A stretch of 10,000 bases of DNA from Magnetospirillum sp. Its GTDB lineage: Bacteria > Pseudomonadota > Alphaproteobacteria > Rhodospirillales > Magnetospirillaceae. The stretch is taken from positions 1-10,000 of the forward strand of contig JAIWOG010000021.1 of NCBI GenBank assembly GCA_020217035.1, given 5' to 3'. The number at the start of each line of letters is the position of its first letter. Positions within the stretch are counted from its first letter, which is position 1. The notes beneath the pieces were generated by a model that made no database searches, had not been told where the DNA came from, and worked only from the letters and a program-made list of their open reading frames with translations. This document shows positions 1 to 6,376 of the stretch, one piece after another. The position numbers were made by a program, and so were the translations under genes.

Positions 1-81
1 ACATGCGTCGCCGCCATTTTGTTAAGTGCATAGCGTTACCCAACGTTTCTTCGAACAAACCTGACGAAGAGGAATGAACCC
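1..81 (+). other. Leader upstream of tsf
   Basis: Short non-coding stretch at the left window edge. In most proteobacteria rpsB (ribosomal protein S2) lies directly upstream of tsf, so this is probably the rpsB-tsf spacer. I cannot recognise an S2 C-terminus in any frame, so rpsB must end before the window or very near its edge. A purine-rich Shine-Dalgarno stretch (AAGAGGAA, 67-74) sits 7 bases before the tsf ATG. I see no convincing promoter or terminator here. Confidence 0.6.
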
Positions 82-1008
82 ATGGCCGAGATTACCGCTG
101 CGCTTGTCAAGGAGCTGCGCGAAAAGACTGGCGCCGGCATGATGGATTGCAAGAAGGCGCTGAACGAGACCGCCGGTGACCTGGAAGCCGCCGTCGACTG
201 GCTGCGCAAGAAGGGTCTGGCCGCCGCCGCCAAGAAGGCCGGCCGCGTCGCCGCCGAAGGTCTGGTCGCCATCGCCTCGGCCGGCACCAAGGGTGTGGCC
301 GTCGAAGTGAACGCCGAAACCGACTTCGTCGCCCGCAACGACCAGTTCCAGGGCTTCGCCAAGGGCGTCGCCGACGTGGCCCTGGCCGTCGGCGCCGACG
401 TCGACGCGCTGAACGCCGCCCAGTTCCCGGGTGCCGGCAAGACCGTCGCCGAGACCCTGACCGGCCTGATCGCCACCATCGGCGAGAACATGAACCTGCG
501 TCGCGCCGCCAAGCTGGAAGTCAGCCAGGGCGTGGTCGCGTCCTACATGCACTCGGCCGCCGCTCCGGGCCTGGGCAAGATCGGCGTGTTGATCGCCCTG
601 GAATCCGCCGGCGACACCGCCAAGCTGGAAGCCTTGGGCAAGCAGATCGCCATGCACGTTGCCGCCGCCAACCCGTTGTTCCTGGACTCGGCCTCGGTGG
701 ACAAGACCGCGCTGGAGCGTGAGACCGCCGTTCTGACCGAACAGGCCAAGGCTTCGGGCAAGCCGGCCGAGGTCATCGAGAAGATGGTTCAGGGCCGTAT
801 CCGCAAGTACTACGAAGAAGTCTGCTTGCTGGACCAGGTGTTCGTCATCGACCAGGAAAACAAGATTTCCAAGGTGGTCGAGAACGCTGGCAAGGATGTG
901 GGCGCCCCCGTCAAGCTGACCGGCTTCGTGCGCTTCGCCCTGGGCGAAGGCATCGAGAAGGAAGAAAAGGACTTCGCCGCCGAAGTGGCCGCCCAGCTGG
1001 GTGGCTGA
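82..1008 (+). CDS. tsf: Translation elongation factor Ts (EF-Ts)
   Basis: EF-Ts is the cytoplasmic guanine-nucleotide exchange factor that releases GDP from EF-Tu so that EF-Tu can reload with GTP and aminoacyl-tRNA. The protein is 308 aa, the usual bacterial length. The N-terminal UBA-like domain (about 1-55) carries the first family signature, [16 protein letters not shown], at 12-27. The second signature, [12 protein letters not shown], is at 75-86 and includes the T80-D81-F82-V83 motif, which contacts the EF-Tu G domain. The core dimerisation subdomains follow, and the C-terminal part is acidic and ends in AAQLGG. The start is ATG with SD AAGAGGAA 7 bases upstream. A strong terminator follows 25 bases after the stop, so tsf looks like the last gene of an rpsB-tsf unit. 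Identity is very secure. Confidence 0.98.
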   Translation: MAEITAALVKELREKTGAGMMDCKKALNETAGDLEAAVDWLRKKGLAAAAKKAGRVAAEGLVAIASAGTKGVAVEVNAETDFVARNDQFQGFAKGVADVALAVGADVDALNAAQFPGAGKTVAETLTGLIATIGENMNLRRAAKLEVSQGVVASYMHSAAAPGLGKIGVLIALESAGDTAKLEALGKQIAMHVAAANPLFLDSASVDKTALERETAVLTEQAKASGKPAEVIEKMVQGRIRKYYEEVCLLDQVFVIDQENKISKVVENAGKDVGAPVKLTGFVRFALGEGIEKEEKDFAAEVAAQLGG

Positions 1009-1033
1009 TCGGACGCAAGGCCGTTTCGAAGTC

Positions 1034-1071
1034 AAAGCCGCCGCCAGGGGTTTGCCTCTGGCGGCGGTTTT
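1034..1071 (+). terminator. Intrinsic terminator after tsf
   Basis: Long GC-rich hairpin. CCGCCGCCAG (1038-1047) pairs perfectly with CTGGCGGCGG (1058-1067). The stem extends inward by G-T, G-C and G-C pairs to a TTTG loop (1051-1054). It extends outward by a G-T pair and three A-T pairs (AAA 1034-1036 with TTT 1069-1071). The arm is followed directly by a T run (1068-1071). This is a classic rho-independent terminator for transcription coming from rpsB-tsf, though the T run is short (four), so some readthrough into pyrH is possible. Confidence 0.87.
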
Positions 1072-1094
1072 CGCCTGATCTCCACATCAGGCGA
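1071..1094 (+). other. Second hairpin abutting the tsf terminator
   Basis: A perfect inverted repeat, TCGCCTGAT (1071-1079) and ATCAGGCGA (1086-1094), has a 6-base CTCCAC loop. It starts on the last T of the terminator stem. No T run follows it, so it is not itself a typical intrinsic terminator on the + strand. It could stabilise the 3' end of the tsf message, form the 5' end of a readthrough pyrH transcript, or be an operator-like element. The repeat is directly visible; any function is inference. Confidence 0.5.
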
Positions 1095-1120
1095 GACAGA
1101 AGGGTGGAATGGTGTATGAT
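1093..1120 (+). promoter_or_regulatory. Candidate sigma-70-type promoter for the pyrH operon
   Basis: TATGAT (1115-1120) matches five of six bases of the TATAAT -10 consensus. Sixteen bases upstream is GAGACA (1093-1098), matching four of six bases of TTGACA. The site lies between the tsf terminator and pyrH, where a promoter is needed if the terminator is efficient. A short inverted repeat, GGGTGG (1102-1107) and CCACCC (1123-1128), flanks the -10 element. The match is by eye only and the -35 is weak, so this is tentative. Confidence 0.33.
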
Positions 1121-1179
1121 CGCCACCCGGCAAAAAGCCCTGGCTGAAACGCCTGGGATCGACCGCAATCCAAGCCTTT

Positions 1180-1184
1180 GGGGG
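1180..1184 (+). promoter_or_regulatory. Ribosome binding site that sets the pyrH start
   Basis: GGGGG with a 5-base spacer before the ATG at 1190. An in-frame TTG at 1178 would place this element inside the coding region and has no purine-rich stretch of its own, so the ATG is preferred. Confidence 0.55.
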
Positions 1185-1189
1185 CACTG

Positions 1190-1915
1190 ATGGCCAGCGA
1201 CGCCAAATTCCGCCGCGTTCTCCTCAAGATCTCGGGTGAGGGCCTTATGGGCGATCGGGATTACGGGCTGGACAACGCGACCGTCGAGCGTATCGCCGCC
1301 GAAGTCGAATCCGTGCGGGCGCTTGGGGTCGAAGTGTGCTGCGTGGTGGGTGGCGGCAACATCTTCCGCGGCCTTTCCGGGGCCGCCAAGGGCATGGAAC
1401 GGGCTGCCGCCGACAACATGGGCATGCTGGCCACCGTGATGAACGCCCTGGCACTGCAAAACGCCCTGGAAGCCCGCAACGTCGACACCCGCGTGCAATC
1501 GGCCATTCCCATGCCGTCGGTGTGCGAATCCTTCATTCGCCGCCGCGCCATCCGCCATCTGGAAAAGGGCCGGGTGGTGATTTTCGCCGCCGGTACCGGC
1601 AATCCGTTCTTCACCACCGACACGGCGGCCGCGCTGCGGGCCGTCGAAATGGGATGCGACGCTTTGCTGAAGGCGTCGCAGGTGGACGGCGTCTATTCCG
1701 CCGATCCCAAGAAGGTCAAGGATGCCGTGCGCTACGACACCCTGACCTTCCACGACGTCCTGGCCCGCGATCTGGCGGTGATGGACGCTTCCGCCATTTC
1801 GCTTTGCCGCGAAAACAACGTGCCCATCGTCGTCTTCGACATGCACACCGACAATGCCTTCGCCGAGGTGGTGTCGGGACGTGGGCGTTTCACCATCATC
1901 AACGAAGGGGGTTGA
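1190..1915 (+). CDS. pyrH: UMP kinase (uridylate kinase)
   Basis: Cytoplasmic UMP kinase of the amino-acid-kinase fold, which phosphorylates UMP to UDP with ATP in pyrimidine nucleotide synthesis. It is hexameric, and in studied bacteria it is activated by GTP and inhibited by UTP. The ATG at 1190 gives 241 aa, the family norm. The N-terminal K13-I-S-G-E17 phosphate-binding motif is present, followed by the glycine loop G54-G-G-N57-I-F-R60-G. D75-N76-x-G78-M supports UMP binding, and [13 protein letters not shown] (135-147) is the UMP/ATP-site loop typical of bacterial PyrH. The later segment with K-A-S-Q-V-D-G-V-Y and D-P is the expected nucleotide-binding C-lobe. An in-frame TTG at 1178 would add four residues but has no SD. 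pyrH heads the long gene run and is followed by frr after only 3 bases, which is the universal pyrH-frr pairing. Confidence 0.97.
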   Translation: MASDAKFRRVLLKISGEGLMGDRDYGLDNATVERIAAEVESVRALGVEVCCVVGGGNIFRGLSGAAKGMERAAADNMGMLATVMNALALQNALEARNVDTRVQSAIPMPSVCESFIRRRAIRHLEKGRVVIFAAGTGNPFFTTDTAAALRAVEMGCDALLKASQVDGVYSADPKKVKDAVRYDTLTFHDVLARDLAVMDASAISLCRENNVPIVVFDMHTDNAFAEVVSGRGRFTIINEGG

Positions 1916-1918
1916 ACC

Positions 1919-2491
1919 GTGTCCACACCGACTAATTGGGGCGACCTGAAGAAGGATGTCGCCCATCGCATGGACAACACGGTCGAGGTTCTGAAGAAGG
2001 AATTCTCGGGCCTGCGCACCGGCCGTGCCGCGGCCTCGTTGCTGGAGCCGGTGGTGGTCGAGGCCTATGGCCAGACCATGCCGTTGACCCAATGCGGCAC
2101 CATCGGCGTTCCCGAGCCGCGCATGCTGACCGTCCAGGTGTGGGACAAGGGGCAGGTCAAGGCGGTGGAAAAGGCCATCCGCGACGCTGGTTTGGGTCTC
2201 AATCCGCAGACCGACGGCCAACTGGTCCGCGTGCCGATTCCGCCCTTGAACGAAGAACGCCGCAAGGAATTGCAGAAGGTCGCCGGCAAATACGCCGAGC
2301 AGGCTCGTGTCGCCATCCGCAATGTTCGTCGTGACGGCATGGACACCCTGAAGAAGATGGAAAAGGACGGCCACATCTCGGAAGACGAGATCAAGAAGCA
2401 CGAAAAGGAAGTCCAGGCGCTGACCGACGAGACCATCAAGAAGGTGGACGAGACCTTGGCGCACAAGGAAAAGGAAATCATGCAGGTCTAG
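1919..2491 (+). CDS. frr: Ribosome recycling factor (RRF)
   Basis: RRF works with EF-G to split the post-termination ribosome and free mRNA and tRNA in the cytoplasm. The protein is 190 aa, slightly above the usual 185. It shows the family's two-domain pattern. A helical domain I contains [16 protein letters not shown] near residue 30. Domain II includes [19 protein letters not shown]. The long C-terminal three-helix bundle holds [31 protein letters not shown] and SEDEIKK. The start is GTG at 1919, 3 bases after the pyrH stop, with AAGGGGG (1905-1911) as SD inside the pyrH end. This arrangement suggests translational coupling. No other in-frame start occurs before residue 18, which lies inside conserved sequence, so GTG is well supported. 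Confidence 0.97.
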   Translation: MSTPTNWGDLKKDVAHRMDNTVEVLKKEFSGLRTGRAAASLLEPVVVEAYGQTMPLTQCGTIGVPEPRMLTVQVWDKGQVKAVEKAIRDAGLGLNPQTDGQLVRVPIPPLNEERRKELQKVAGKYAEQARVAIRNVRRDGMDTLKKMEKDGHISEDEIKKHEKEVQALTDETIKKVDETLAHKEKEIMQV

Positions 2492-3232
2492 ATGGTGATG
2501 GAGACCGCCCCCTTGTCCGCCACGCCGCCGCCGCCGCCCGCGCACGTTGCCATCATCATGGATGGCAACGGTCGTTGGGCCAAGGCGCGGGGTCTTCCGC
2601 GCACCGCCGGTCACAAGCGGGGCGCCGAAGCCGTTCGGCGTACCGTCGAAGCGGCGCGCGAGATGGGAATCTCCTATCTGACCCTTTATGCTTTTTCCTC
2701 GGAAAACTGGAAGCGGCCGGCGGGCGAGGTCACCGATCTGATGGGATTGTTGCGGCTTTATCTGCGCAACGAAGTCTCGAACCTGCATAAGAACGGCATC
2801 CGCCTGCGGGTCATCGGCGACCGTACCCGGCTGTCCGCCGACATCAACGCCCTGATCGACGAATCGGAAGCCAAGACGGCGGCCAACACCGCGTTGACCC
2901 TGGTTCTGGCCTTGTCCTATGGCGGCCGCCAGGAAATCGTCTGCGCCGCTCGGCGGCTGGCGGAAGAGGTGGCGGCGGGGCGCTTGTCCCCGGCCGACAT
3001 CGACGAGACGGCGTTCGCGGCGCGTCTGTTCACCGCCGACATCCCCGACCCCGATTTGCTGATCCGCACCTCGGGCGAGCAGCGCATCTCGAACTTCCTG
3101 CTGTGGCAGGCGGCCTATGCCGAATTCGTCTTCACCGAGGTGCTGTGGCCCGATTTCGGCCGTGAACACCTGGAAGAAGCGGTGTGCGCCTTCCATGGTC
3201 GCGAGCGTCGCTACGGCGCCGCGCCGGGCTGA
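2492..3232 (+). CDS. uppS: Isoprenyl transferase (undecaprenyl diphosphate synthase)
   Basis: A cis-prenyltransferase that condenses isopentenyl diphosphate onto farnesyl diphosphate to make the C55 lipid carrier for peptidoglycan and O-antigen. It is cytosolic and acts at the membrane face. The 246-aa protein has the hallmark [14 protein letters not shown] (18-31) with the catalytic/Mg-binding D24 and with N26 and R28 in the diphosphate loop. H41 lies in [10 protein letters not shown], and the [10 protein letters not shown] motif follows. The C-terminal motif R192-T-S-G-E196-Q-R198-I-S-N-F-L-L-W-Q binds the homoallylic substrate. A proline-rich N-terminal stretch (five prolines at 12-16) precedes the fold. 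The ATG at 2492 touches the frr stop with no gap and has AGG (2484-2486) at 5 bases. A second ATG at 2498 (Met3) is an alternative start. It sits in the same pathway as dxr downstream. Confidence 0.96.
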   Translation: MVMETAPLSATPPPPPAHVAIIMDGNGRWAKARGLPRTAGHKRGAEAVRRTVEAAREMGISYLTLYAFSSENWKRPAGEVTDLMGLLRLYLRNEVSNLHKNGIRLRVIGDRTRLSADINALIDESEAKTAANTALTLVLALSYGGRQEIVCAARRLAEEVAAGRLSPADIDETAFAARLFTADIPDPDLLIRTSGEQRISNFLLWQAAYAEFVFTEVLWPDFGREHLEEAVCAFHGRERRYGAAPG

Positions 3233-3237
3233 TCATC

Positions 3238-4014
3238 GTGCTGCTGCCCCGCATCCTGTCCGCTTTAGTGATGATCCCCGTGGCGCTGGCCGCCATCTGG
3301 TGGGGGGGCTATGCCTTCGCCGCGCTAGTTGCCGCCGCCGGTGCAGTCATGGTGTGGGAATGGGAGCGCATGACCGGCGGGACGTTCACCATGGGTGGCC
3401 GTATGGCCGCAGGCTTGGTGGCCGTGGCGTCGCTGATGGCCTTTGCTTGGCCGATCGCCGCCCTGGCGCTGGTTCTGTTGGCGGTCGCCATCGCCGGCCG
3501 TCGTGCCGAGATGGAAGGCCAAGGGCGGCGGTTGTGGGCCATGTCCGGGGCGTTTTATTGTGGTTTACCTGCCATTGCCCTGGTTTGGCTGCGGGGCACA
3601 GAGGAATCCGGCCTCTATCTGATGCTATGGCTGATGATGGCGGTGTGGGCGACCGATATCGGCGCCTATGCTGCCGGTCGCACCATTGGCGGTCGGTTGC
3701 TGATGCCGGCGGTAAGCCCCAAGAAGACCTGGGCCGGCCTGTTGGGCGGCATGACCAGCGCCGCTTTGGTAGGAGCCGCTTCGGCCTGGGCTTTCCCGTT
3801 GGGGGTGGAATGGGGCATGCTGGCTGTGGTCAGCGCCGTCCTGGCCATTGTGGCGCAAGCCGGCGACCTTTTGGAAAGCTGGGTCAAGCGTCGTTTCGGG
3901 GTCAAGGATTCCAGCAATATCATACCCGGCCATGGCGGCGTGCTTGATCGCGTTGATGGTCTGTTGTCAGCCGGTCTGGCCGTGGCTTTGTTCCGGCTGA
4001 TCGCCGCCCCTTGA
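3238..4014 (+). CDS. cdsA: Phosphatidate cytidylyltransferase (CDP-diacylglycerol synthase)
   Basis: Integral inner-membrane enzyme converting phosphatidic acid and CTP to CDP-diacylglycerol, the branch point of phospholipid synthesis. The protein is very hydrophobic, with several membrane segments. Examples are RILSALVMIPVALAAIW near the N-terminus, AFAALVAAAGAVMVW, and later valine/leucine/alanine-rich stretches. The CDP-DAG synthase signature is intact near the C-terminus: SWVKRRFGVKDSS followed by IIPGHGGVLDRVDG, with the KD and HGG-x-x-DR-x-D residues. WATDIGAYAAGR and SPKKTWAG are the other conserved CdsA blocks. The start is uncertain. GTG at 3238 gives 258 aa, begins 5 bases after the uppS stop and leads straight into the first membrane helix. 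An upstream in-frame GTG at 3184 would give 276 aa, with an arginine-rich extension overlapping uppS by 49 bases, and it has a fair SD (GGAAGAA, 3172-3178). The function is secure and the start is not. Confidence 0.94.
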   Translation: MLLPRILSALVMIPVALAAIWWGGYAFAALVAAAGAVMVWEWERMTGGTFTMGGRMAAGLVAVASLMAFAWPIAALALVLLAVAIAGRRAEMEGQGRRLWAMSGAFYCGLPAIALVWLRGTEESGLYLMLWLMMAVWATDIGAYAAGRTIGGRLLMPAVSPKKTWAGLLGGMTSAALVGAASAWAFPLGVEWGMLAVVSAVLAIVAQAGDLLESWVKRRFGVKDSSNIIPGHGGVLDRVDGLLSAGLAVALFRLIAAP

Positions 4015-4024
4015 GGTCTCGTTC

Positions 4025-5191
4025 ATGAGTGATCCCCGTCGCGCCGTCACCATCTTGGGTTCCACCGGTTCCATCGGCCGCAACACGGTGGAACTGATCG
4101 AGGCGCGGCCCGACCTTTACCGCACCGAGGCCCTGGTGGCCAACGCCAACGCCGCCCTTCTGGCCGATCAAGCCCGGCGGCTGCGCCCCCATCTGGCGGT
4201 GGTGGCCGACGAAGCCGCCTTGCCGGAACTGCGCCAATTGCTGGCCGGCAGCGGCATCCGCGCCGCCGCTGGTGCCGCGGCGGTGGTGGAAGCAGCGCAA
4301 TTGCCCGCTGATTGGGTGATGTCGGCCATCGTTGGCGCCGCCGGCCTGGAGCCCACCCTGGCCGCGTTACGGCGCGGCTGCGTGGTGGGATTGGCCAACA
4401 AGGAATGCCTGGTCTGTGCCGGCGATCTGATGATGGCGGAAGTGGCCGCCCATGGCGCTACCTTGCTGCCGGTGGATTCCGAACATTCGGCCATCTTTCA
4501 GGTATTCGAGGACGACCAGCGCGGCGCCATCGACAAGATCGTGCTGACCGCCTCGGGCGGGCCGTTCCGGCAAAAGAGCCTGGACGAGATGGCGGCGATG
4601 ACGCCCGCCCAGGCGGTGGCCCATCCCAATTGGTCCATGGGGGCCAAGATCAGCGTCGATTCGGCGTCGATGATGAACAAGGGCCTGGAACTGATCGAGG
4701 CCCACCACCTGTTCGCCATGCCCGAGGACAAGATCGACATCCTGGTGCATCCGCAATCGGTGATCCATTCCATGGTCGCCTATGCCGATGGTTCAGTGCT
4801 GGCGCAGTTGGGCAGCCCCGACATGCGCACCCCCATCGCCTATGCTTTGGGCTGGCCGCGCCGCATATCGTCGCCGGCGCCCAAGCTGGATCTGGCCGCC
4901 ATAGCCACCCTGACCTTCGAATCCCCCGATCCGGTCCGTTTCCCGGCCTTGCGTCTGGCGCGGGCCGCCTTGCAAAGCGGCGGCGGCGCACCTACTGTCC
5001 TAAACGCCGCGAACGAAGAGGCGGTTGCCGCCTTCCTGGCTGGCCGCATCGGTTTCCTGGACATCGCCCGCACGGTCGAGAAAACCCTGGAAGCCATGCC
5101 CACGGCCCGTTTGGGATGTATCGACGACGTGCTGGCCCAAGATGGGCTGGCGCGTGTTCGCGCCCGCGGATTGATCGACACTCTGGCCTGA
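4025..5191 (+). CDS. dxr: 1-deoxy-D-xylulose 5-phosphate reductoisomerase
   Basis: Second enzyme of the MEP pathway. It rearranges and reduces DXP to 2-C-methyl-D-erythritol 4-phosphate with NADPH and a divalent metal in the cytoplasm. The length of 388 aa fits the family. The N-terminal Rossmann motif GSTGSIGRNT is at 12-21. The mid-protein blocks are ANKECLVCAG, PVDSEHSAIFQ (metal and substrate ligands D and E), TASGGPFR, HPNWSMGAKISVDSASMMNK and GLELIEAHHLF. They are followed by HPQSVIHSMV and LGSPDMRTPIAYAL. The C-terminal helical domain carries NAANEEAVAAFL. The start is ATG with SD GAGGT (4013-4017) 7 bases upstream, 10 bases after cdsA. Its product ultimately supplies the IPP and FPP used by UppS two genes upstream. 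The gene is also called ispC. Confidence 0.98.
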   Translation: MSDPRRAVTILGSTGSIGRNTVELIEARPDLYRTEALVANANAALLADQARRLRPHLAVVADEAALPELRQLLAGSGIRAAAGAAAVVEAAQLPADWVMSAIVGAAGLEPTLAALRRGCVVGLANKECLVCAGDLMMAEVAAHGATLLPVDSEHSAIFQVFEDDQRGAIDKIVLTASGGPFRQKSLDEMAAMTPAQAVAHPNWSMGAKISVDSASMMNKGLELIEAHHLFAMPEDKIDILVHPQSVIHSMVAYADGSVLAQLGSPDMRTPIAYALGWPRRISSPAPKLDLAAIATLTFESPDPVRFPALRLARAALQSGGGAPTVLNAANEEAVAAFLAGRIGFLDIARTVEKTLEAMPTARLGCIDDVLAQDGLARVRARGLIDTLA

Positions 5192-5201
5192 TCGGGGCAG
5201 C

Positions 5202-6329
5202 ATGGACTTTTTTTGGAATTATATCGTCGTCTTCCTGCTGATTCTGACCGTGGTCGTCTTCGTCCATGAACTGGGCCATTATCTGGTGGCCCGCTGGAAC
5301 GGCGTCCGTGTCGAGGTGTTCTCCATCGGCTTCGGCCCCGAAATCTGGGGGTTCAACGACAGGTCCGGCACCCGTTGGCGGTTCAGCGCCCTGCCTTTGG
5401 GCGGCTATGTGAAGATGTTCGGCGACGCCGACGCCACCTCCACGACCGGCGAGGTGCGCGAGATGACCGACGCGGAAAAGGCCGTCAGCTTCCGCCACAA
5501 GCGGGTGGGGCAGCGGGCCGCCATCGTCTTTGCCGGCCCGGCGGCCAACTTCATCTTCGCCATCGTCGGCTTGGCGTTGATGTTCATGGTGCTGGGCCAG
5601 CCGATCACCGAGCCGGTGGTTGGGCAAGTGATGCCCGGCAGCGCCGCCGAACAGGCCGGCATCCTGGCCGGCGACCGAGTGGTGCGGGCCAATGGCGATT
5701 CCGTCACCCGCTTTCAGGATATCCAGCGCATCGTCCGTCTGGACATCGACAAGCCGCTGGAACTGACCATAGAACGTGACGGCGCTGCGCTTGACCTGGT
5801 CGCCCATCCGCGTATCGTCGAGCGCAAGGGCATGTTCGGCGACATGGAGAAGGTGCCGGTGCTGGGCATCGCCGCCGATGCGTCGCAAACCCGCATCGTC
5901 CACCACGGCCCCGGTATGGCGCTATGGCAGGCGGTGCGTGAATCCGGCACGATGATTTCCGCTACCTTCGTCGGCATCGGTCAGATGATCAGCGGCACCC
6001 GCGACAGCGAGGAACTGGGCGGCCCCATCCGCATCGCCAAAGGCGCCGGCGAGGCGGCACAAATGGGGATGGCCTCGGTGGTCTTCTACGTCATCCTGCT
6101 GTCGTTGAACCTGGGCCTGATCAACCTGTTCCCCATCCCCATCCTGGATGGTGGACATTTGGTTTTTTATGCCTTCGAGGCCATCCTTGGTAGGCCGTTG
6201 GGGGAAAAGGCCCAAGAATATGGTTTCCGAATCGGGCTGTTTCTGGTATTGGCCTTGATGGTATTCGCCACCCGTAACGACATCGTATCGTTGCCGGCGT
6301 GGGAAGCCATAAAGCGGCTGTTCTCTTGA
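5202..6329 (+). CDS. rseP: RseP/MmpA-type site-2 intramembrane zinc metalloprotease
   Basis: Inner-membrane site-2 protease that cuts substrates within the membrane, such as anti-sigma factors and cleaved signal peptides. In Caulobacter the homologue MmpA degrades PodJ. The protein is 375 aa. TM1 (about 4-26) carries the zinc motif H22-E23-L-G-H26. GGYVKMFGD (67-75) is the conserved membrane-associated loop. TM2 spans about 106-132 and TM3 about 293-315. TM3 leads into the third zinc ligand D316 in the N308-x-x-P-x-P-x-x-D316-G-G motif. TM4 is about 342-358. Only one PDZ domain is evident (about 137-205, with GSAAEQAGILAGDRVV), whereas E. coli RseP has two and about 450 aa. The shorter form is common in Alphaproteobacteria. 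The start is ATG 10 bases after dxr with GGGG (5194-5197) as SD. It lies directly before bamA, as is usual. The client protein in this organism cannot be told from the window. Confidence 0.96.
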   Translation: MDFFWNYIVVFLLILTVVVFVHELGHYLVARWNGVRVEVFSIGFGPEIWGFNDRSGTRWRFSALPLGGYVKMFGDADATSTTGEVREMTDAEKAVSFRHKRVGQRAAIVFAGPAANFIFAIVGLALMFMVLGQPITEPVVGQVMPGSAAEQAGILAGDRVVRANGDSVTRFQDIQRIVRLDIDKPLELTIERDGAALDLVAHPRIVERKGMFGDMEKVPVLGIAADASQTRIVHHGPGMALWQAVRESGTMISATFVGIGQMISGTRDSEELGGPIRIAKGAGEAAQMGMASVVFYVILLSLNLGLINLFPIPILDGGHLVFYAFEAILGRPLGEKAQEYGFRIGLFLVLALMVFATRNDIVSLPAWEAIKRLFS

Positions 6330-6337
6330 TTTCGCAA

Positions 6338-6357
6338 TCACCCAAGGGAATGGGTGA
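6338..6357 (+). other. Small hairpin in the rseP-bamA gap
   Basis: TCACCCA (6338-6344) pairs with TGGGTGA (6351-6357) across a 6-base AGGGAA loop. This is the widest gap within the operon (47 bases, 6330-6376). The hairpin ends 3 bases before the bamA Shine-Dalgarno and buries part of an upstream in-frame ATG at 6350. There is no T run, so it is not an intrinsic terminator. It may affect mRNA processing or bamA translation, which is inference. Confidence 0.45.
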
Positions 6358-6360
6358 ATT

Positions 6361-6371
6361 GGGAAGGGGGG
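6361..6371 (+). promoter_or_regulatory. Strong ribosome binding site that sets the bamA start
   Basis: GGGAAGGGGGG followed by a 5-base spacer to the ATG at 6377. The other in-frame starts are worse. The ATG at 6350 has AAGGGA touching it with almost no spacing, and the GTG at 6299 lies inside rseP. The chosen start also gives a compact signal peptide. Confidence 0.7.
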
Positions 6372-6376
6372 CGTGG

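Noticed and set aside
3..77. 24-codon plus-strand frame ending in the tsf ribosome binding site, a possible leader peptide or the tail of an upstream gene
   Set aside because: There is no SD visible within the window, no resemblance to an S2 C-terminus and no codon run typical of attenuation. It could be chance in 81 bases of spacer.
22..1035. 337-codon minus-strand frame opposite tsf
   Set aside because: Low-complexity G/H/Q/L-rich translation that mirrors the alanine- and lysine-rich EF-Ts codons. There is no independent evidence for a gene.
911..3196. 761-codon open frame on the minus strand across tsf, pyrH, frr and uppS
   Set aside because: It lies antisense to four unmistakable genes. 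The translation is histidine/glycine/arginine/glutamine-rich with no recognisable domain, as expected from the complement of GC-rich codons. It is a shadow frame.
6299..6376. N-terminal extension of BamA starting at GTG 6299 or ATG 6350
   Set aside because: The GTG lies inside rseP without a good SD, and the ATG at 6350 has its purine stretch too close. The ATG at 6377 has an excellent SD and gives a normal signal peptide.
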